Source: Leuctra nigra (taxonomy: Eukaryota > Arthropoda > Insecta > Plecoptera > Leuctridae). From it: DNA of 64,000 nt. Below are positions 60,161 to 64,000 of this stretch, in pieces; the first letter of the stretch is position 1, and each line of letters begins with the position of its first letter. The stretch is taken from NCBI GenBank assembly GCA_934045905.1, contig OW203762.1, positions 39,719,702-39,783,701 of the forward strand. The letters are read 5' to 3'. The notes under the pieces are model-generated. The model saw only the letters and a list, made by a program, of their open reading frames with translations. It did no database searches and had not been told where the DNA came from. Made by a program: the position numbers and the translations under genes.

Positions 60161-60904
60161 CAACCAAACATAAACAAATCTTCTAATGCATTTTCTGAAT
60201 TTGTAGGAAATTTTGTACATCGGAATCGCATCATTTCTGCCAGCGAGTTTTATCGGTTTGGCTGGCTGTGCTGGGATAAGTAAGAGGATGATTCAATGGG
60301 ATGGGGTTGGAAAGTTTTGTCGTTTTTACATATTTCGCAAAATAATTAAGTTTACTGATTACCTGCTAGAAAAGGTACTAAACTTTTTTTTTTATATTTA
60401 TTATTTATTAAGATACCTACTATATTTTACTTTTGGTGTCATATGGAAAAAAGTCCCAACACACGGATGTTTTTTTATATTTATTTTTTAGCTTATGCTT
60501 CTCAAATCTTTGGACCTGTCAGGGAATTTGTTTTTACGTGTAATAAATGTGATTACTGATTTGAAATGAAAATAATAAATTTTATTATTCGTATTTATCA
60601 AACTGCAGAGTGTGGTGGTTTTTGGTTTGAGCTCGTAAATGATTCATATTTTGACCCCACCACGCCCACTGCAGAGGTGTCCGTGGGCTGACCCGTTGAC
60701 CTCGAAGTTTGGCCTCGGATGACCGCTCTGCGGCACAAAGTTTGTGTTTACTGTTTATCAGAGAGCTTGATGGTACTCCCGACAGATGGCAGTAGTTGTT
60801 CCATTTCGCCAAGTAGTAGTGTTTCAAATCACCTCGAGGTGGCCAGTGATGGCCATTCGCTCAAAGCCACTCGGAGCGGAGAACACAATCCCAACAGCTG
60901 TTTG

Positions 60905-60945
60905 CAGTGGAATCAGTTTCATTCGTTTCAGTTTCAGTTGTCTAC
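60905..60945 (+). promoter_or_regulatory. Candidate initiator cluster of the ubiquitin E2 gene
   Basis: Three TCAGT[T/C]-type arthropod initiator matches lie within 30 bp (AATCAGTTTC, GTTTCAGTTTCAGTTG), about 280-310 bp upstream of the ATG. They would be consistent with a 5' UTR of that length. This is weak evidence based on a short motif. Confidence 0.25.
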
Positions 60946-61221
60946 AAGATGTCTGCTAGTGTACACTGTGCTCCGTAGACCGTAGCTATAATCTCGCTCG
61001 CTTTCATCTCTTTGTTCTGTGACGAAATATTACATACATTTACATCGTGTTTTTATATACTAATGAATCTAGTGGTGCCGAAACATAGAAAGCGTGTCTA
61101 CGAACAAACTCTTCAGTCACATAGGAATTCTTGCAACTTGGGTGTCTAACGGAGTGTGGGGTCAAAGTAAATTTTCGTGTGATTGGAAAAAAACAGCTTA
61201 AAAATTAGTTTCTCGTATAAA

Positions 61222-61398
61222 ATGGCTCATATGCCAACAAGCAGTGCACTACGGGCACTTGCCATGGAATACAAGAGTCTACAGGATGAACCTGTAGAAG
61301 GATTTCGAGTCAAGCTAGTCAGTGATGACAATTCTTTTGAATGGGAAGTAGCAATTTTTGGTCCTCCTGATACACTCTACGCAGGTGGTTATTTTAAG
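61222..61398 (+). CDS. UBE2R-type E2, coding exon 1
   Basis: The ATG context is TATAAAATGG and the frame opens here after upstream stops. It encodes the N-terminal helix and first strands of the UBC fold up to GGYFK. The donor is AAG|gtaagc. Confidence 0.92.
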
Positions 61399-63678
61399 GT
61401 AAGCTGAAATTCATTCATTTTGTTGGGTCAATAAAGTAGGTAGGTATCATTCTCAACATTGGCCTTCCATTACAGAAGCTTTATTTTCGTCATTTCGATG
61501 GTATTTATAGGAACAGCTGAGATCTAGGTCTCGATCATCTGGTAGGTATGACAAGGCTGGCGTCATTTATGAACATAAAATTGATAAATACGATTCCTTT
61601 TTGTCAAATATGTTATAGATTTCCATCGTGTAGGTTTTCTCATTATTCGAACTCTCTTTCAAATACATTTATTTCAAAACAAAATGGTTTCTGTTTTCTT
61701 ATGCCTCTAAACCCTGACTGTACAGTCGCATCAAAAACACAGCGTTGGTATTGATTTCTCTAATAACCGTGACCCTATTCCGTGTTACCTAGTGGCTACT
61801 GGGCTTCATCTTCTTTGAGGACTTGATCATCTATTTCATGATCATTTTAAAATTGCTTATGACAATATGAACAGTGACAGCTGACGTCTTCTGTAATTCG
61901 ATTAGCTCTTCAGTATGGTTCCCATAGGCATGTTTTGTTTACTTTCACTACCATTGTAGTCTTGATAGCTGGATTTCTACTAGCAGTCCATTATTTACCT
62001 TTTTAATTTATACCTTCATAATACTACTTCCGTGTATTTCCCTTCATTGGATTAACCATAAGTATTTTTGTAGAGTTACCTATAGAAAATTAGCCAGGTT
62101 GCACGAAAGAATGATAACGAAGTATGAAACACCAAGGCTTCATGTAGATAGAAGGACGTTCTGCTGAGGATGTAGGTAGGTAGGTACAGTAGGTACTACA
62201 GGTACGTACAGCCATGGACACATCATCAATTGAGCGTTTTCATCTCTAACTAATGCGCCAGTCACAAGTTCGTGTTTGAGAACCTCTGTGCATTTCACTT
62301 TGAGAAGTAGTTGACATGCGATTCTCATTGACTCAGACAATGTTGTATATACAATTAAAATGTTAAAATCTGCCCCACACGCGAGCCACGGTGGATTTGG
62401 GGATGGAACTATAGCGACTGTTCTTCACATGGACACTAACGCACGAAGGTTTTTACGAAACGTACCTACCTACCTAAAGGCCGTTTAGTTTATTTCCTGA
62501 AAACCCTTTTGAATCCAACGATTGCAATCCAGCCTCGACTCCCAAGGCAAATGTTTCTGGCACGCTCGCGTTAGCGACGAGGTTGGCACACGTGATTTAT
62601 ATGACCACGATCTGAAACAACAACACAATCCCACTTGCAGCATCTTAGTTGACCAACACGGCTCTGAGATGCGAATGCGATGCGCAATATTATCCTCTCT
62701 CGTACTTGATTGGTACAGATGAAGCTTCGCAAGTGACGTGACAACATGTCTATTGCGTAATTTAAAAGATGTCACGCGTTTTGTCAAGTTATAATCCTGT
62801 AGGTAGCATCGAGTAGTTTGACATTGGCACAGTTTCTCTGGATGAATTTAACATCTTGGCTAACTGAATTGACAAAAGTCTAGTGAGAACTTCCAAACAA
62901 ATCGTTTACGTTTATTCCAGTAGGTAAATCAAACCTGATTACCTATCAAAACCGGATAGAATGTAACACATTTCTGACGCAAAAATGCCAATTAAATAAA
63001 TTAATTTGTGCAACAAGGTCTTTATGGATTAAATAGTACCTAACTACCTACATTTAATTGTTTTGTTAGCTGCATACTTCACTCGAGGCCACAATGCGCG
63101 TTAGATTTTTATTGCTGTTTTGGAAATCGCCTGTAGATATAAAATAAGTCGGCTGCGGGTGGTGCATCGAGTTCTCGCTATACACTCAACAATGATAAAA
63201 CGGTATTTGAAAAAAACGGATAGGCTGAAAAAGATATGATGGCATCATCCGGTAAAGTCTGTGCTAACTCGCCGTCTACCTGATTTCATTGATAATATTA
63301 ATAACAAGGATTGATTGTCAAGGATCCTGACCAGCAGCCAATCTGTTTCGTTCAAATACCGTTTTATGTTTACTTCTAGTTTATTTCACATGTAATGTTG
63401 ACGACACATGAAATTGGTCTCGCTGTCAGAACCGACAGAAGTCGCAGCAAACTTCTACTTTGTTCATGATTCTGGTGACGATGGAGACGTGTGTTGCGCT
63501 GCCAGGTTGACCAGTTGGCTCGCAACGTGTTTGCCTGCCACGTGCGTCATCAGCTGTGATTATGAACCATATCTCTCTCTTCTGTTCACAGGCTCACATG
63601 AAGTTCCCGTCTGACTATCCGTACTCACCTCCCAGCATTAGATTCTTATCGAAAGTCTGGCATCCGAATGTTTACGAG
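61222..63678 (+). CDS. Ubiquitin-conjugating enzyme E2 of the CDC34/UBE2R type (partial, first two coding exons)
   Basis: Exon 61222-61398 (59 codons; [27 protein letters not shown]-like [28 protein letters not shown]) joins exon 63592-63678 (29 codons; [26 protein letters not shown]) in phase 0 through AAG|gtaagc ... ttcacag|GCT. E2s of this class carry ubiquitin from E1 and work with SCF cullin-RING ligases on cell-cycle substrates. The start helix, beta sheet, P-Y-S-P-P motif and HPN motif are present. The active-site Cys and the acidic loop and tail that define CDC34 lie in later exons outside the window. The sequence is closer to UBE2R than to other E2s because of the AIFGPPxTLYxGGYFKAHxKFP stretch. 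The donor GAG|gtaagt shows it continues. Confidence 0.93.
61399..63591 (+). other. Intron 1 of the UBE2R-type gene
   Basis: A 2.2-kb intron. It contains many GTAGGTAGGTAC-type short repeats (62170-62210, 62460-62475) and the MITE copy at 63183-63367. No gene is seen. Confidence 0.7.
63183..63367. mobile_element. TA-flanked MITE, second copy (inverted, right end worn)
   Basis: It starts TA|CACTCAACAATGATAAAACG and ends near AATACCGTTTTATG. Internal GATGGCATCATCCGGTAAAG is the inverse complement of the matching part of 50537-50744. Confidence 0.7.
63592..63678 (+). CDS. UBE2R-type E2, coding exon 2
   Basis: Twenty-nine codons from AHMKFP to HPNVYE, with a consensus acceptor (ttcacag|GCT) and donor (GAG|gtaagt). 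It includes the conserved HPN tripeptide that lies just before the active-site loop. Confidence 0.92.
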
Positions 63679-64000
63679 GTAAGTCGATACAGTTGGCATA
63701 GGACAGGACGAATTACCTATGCTTTTGCAATGCGTTTTTGGTGATATTTCAAGTTTTATACTCCAACCTGAAATAGTTCAATTGCACTGTTAGAAGCACG
63801 ACAATCTACTAATTTCTCTGCAACGAGGTGCCTAGAGGTGCATGTGCGTATGCAGGGTGCGAATTGATGGGGGGGATTTCCCCCCCCCCCCCCCCTATGG
63901 TTTTCTCATCCCCGGCTCTGTTTCCCAATAAAGCATCCCAGGGGGGGATAGTTTTTTCCCCCCCTCTGTAAAATGTTGACTTTTAATCTACGAAACAATA
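63679..64000 (+). other. Start of intron 2 of the UBE2R-type gene, with G/C tracts
   Basis: Intronic DNA to the window end. A segment at 63868-63966 has GGGGGG/CCCCCC runs (16 C at 63880-63895) resembling the poly(G) element at 5.1 kb. Confidence 0.6.

Larger units (their letters stand above)
53680..60900. other. Intergenic region between the giant gene and the ubiquitin E2 gene
   Basis: About 7 kb between two divergently transcribed genes. Apart from the repeats listed separately, 53700-54800, 56280-58600 and 59150-59890 show no coding exon or RNA gene that I can support. Several open frames of 60-90 codons there have no recognisable composition or family. Confidence 0.5.

Overview
The window is animal nuclear DNA. 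It is AT-rich, with large GT-AG introns, genes on both strands, and many non-LTR retrotransposons, tRNA-derived SINEs, hAT/mariner/Harbinger-like MITEs and fold-back elements. The mix of repeats and families suggests an arthropod, most likely an insect and perhaps a hemipteran. That placement is inference and no species is claimed. I see no tRNA, rRNA, CRISPR or viral gene.

Layout. (1) 1962-10980, minus strand: a complete-looking gene for a secreted protein of about 696 residues, in about ten exons. It has a signal peptide, an acidic linker, a Cys/Thr-rich region, two F5/8 type C (discoidin) domains and an acidic-then-basic tail. Its introns hold a LINE fragment, hairpins and fold-back elements. 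(2) 11701-14805, plus strand: a decayed carboxylesterase-like pseudogene keeping only the C-terminal half. (3) 16238-53487, minus strand: one giant gene. Five exons join in phase (1487+234+707+203+18729 nt = 7120 codons including the stop) to give about 7119 residues. The second exon junction creates the N-terminal cysteine signature of SAXO (FAM154, stabilizer of axonemal microtubules) proteins, CxCExCxCGRHxCxH. Downstream lie about 195 modules of 29 residues with a DNL..EG.F core, nearly all in a single 18.7-kb exon and arranged in higher-order repeats (18 modules = 1566 bp; 2634 bp; 4200 bp). (4) 53.7-61.2 kb: intergenic DNA rich in repeats, including a perfect 85-bp inverted repeat. (5) 61222-63678 and beyond, plus strand: the first two coding exons of a CDC34/UBE2R-type ubiquitin-conjugating enzyme, cut off by the window edge.

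The genes do not look functionally linked: a secreted adhesion- or lectin-like protein, a dead esterase, a giant putative microtubule-associated protein and a ubiquitin E2. The standout is the giant SAXO-like gene. Its family assignment comes from a motif visible only after splicing across a 10.7-kb intron, and its repeat array is hierarchically duplicated and nearly homogeneous. If each module binds one tubulin repeat, as proposed for smaller SAXO relatives, it could be a micrometre-scale microtubule ruler. That function is inference.
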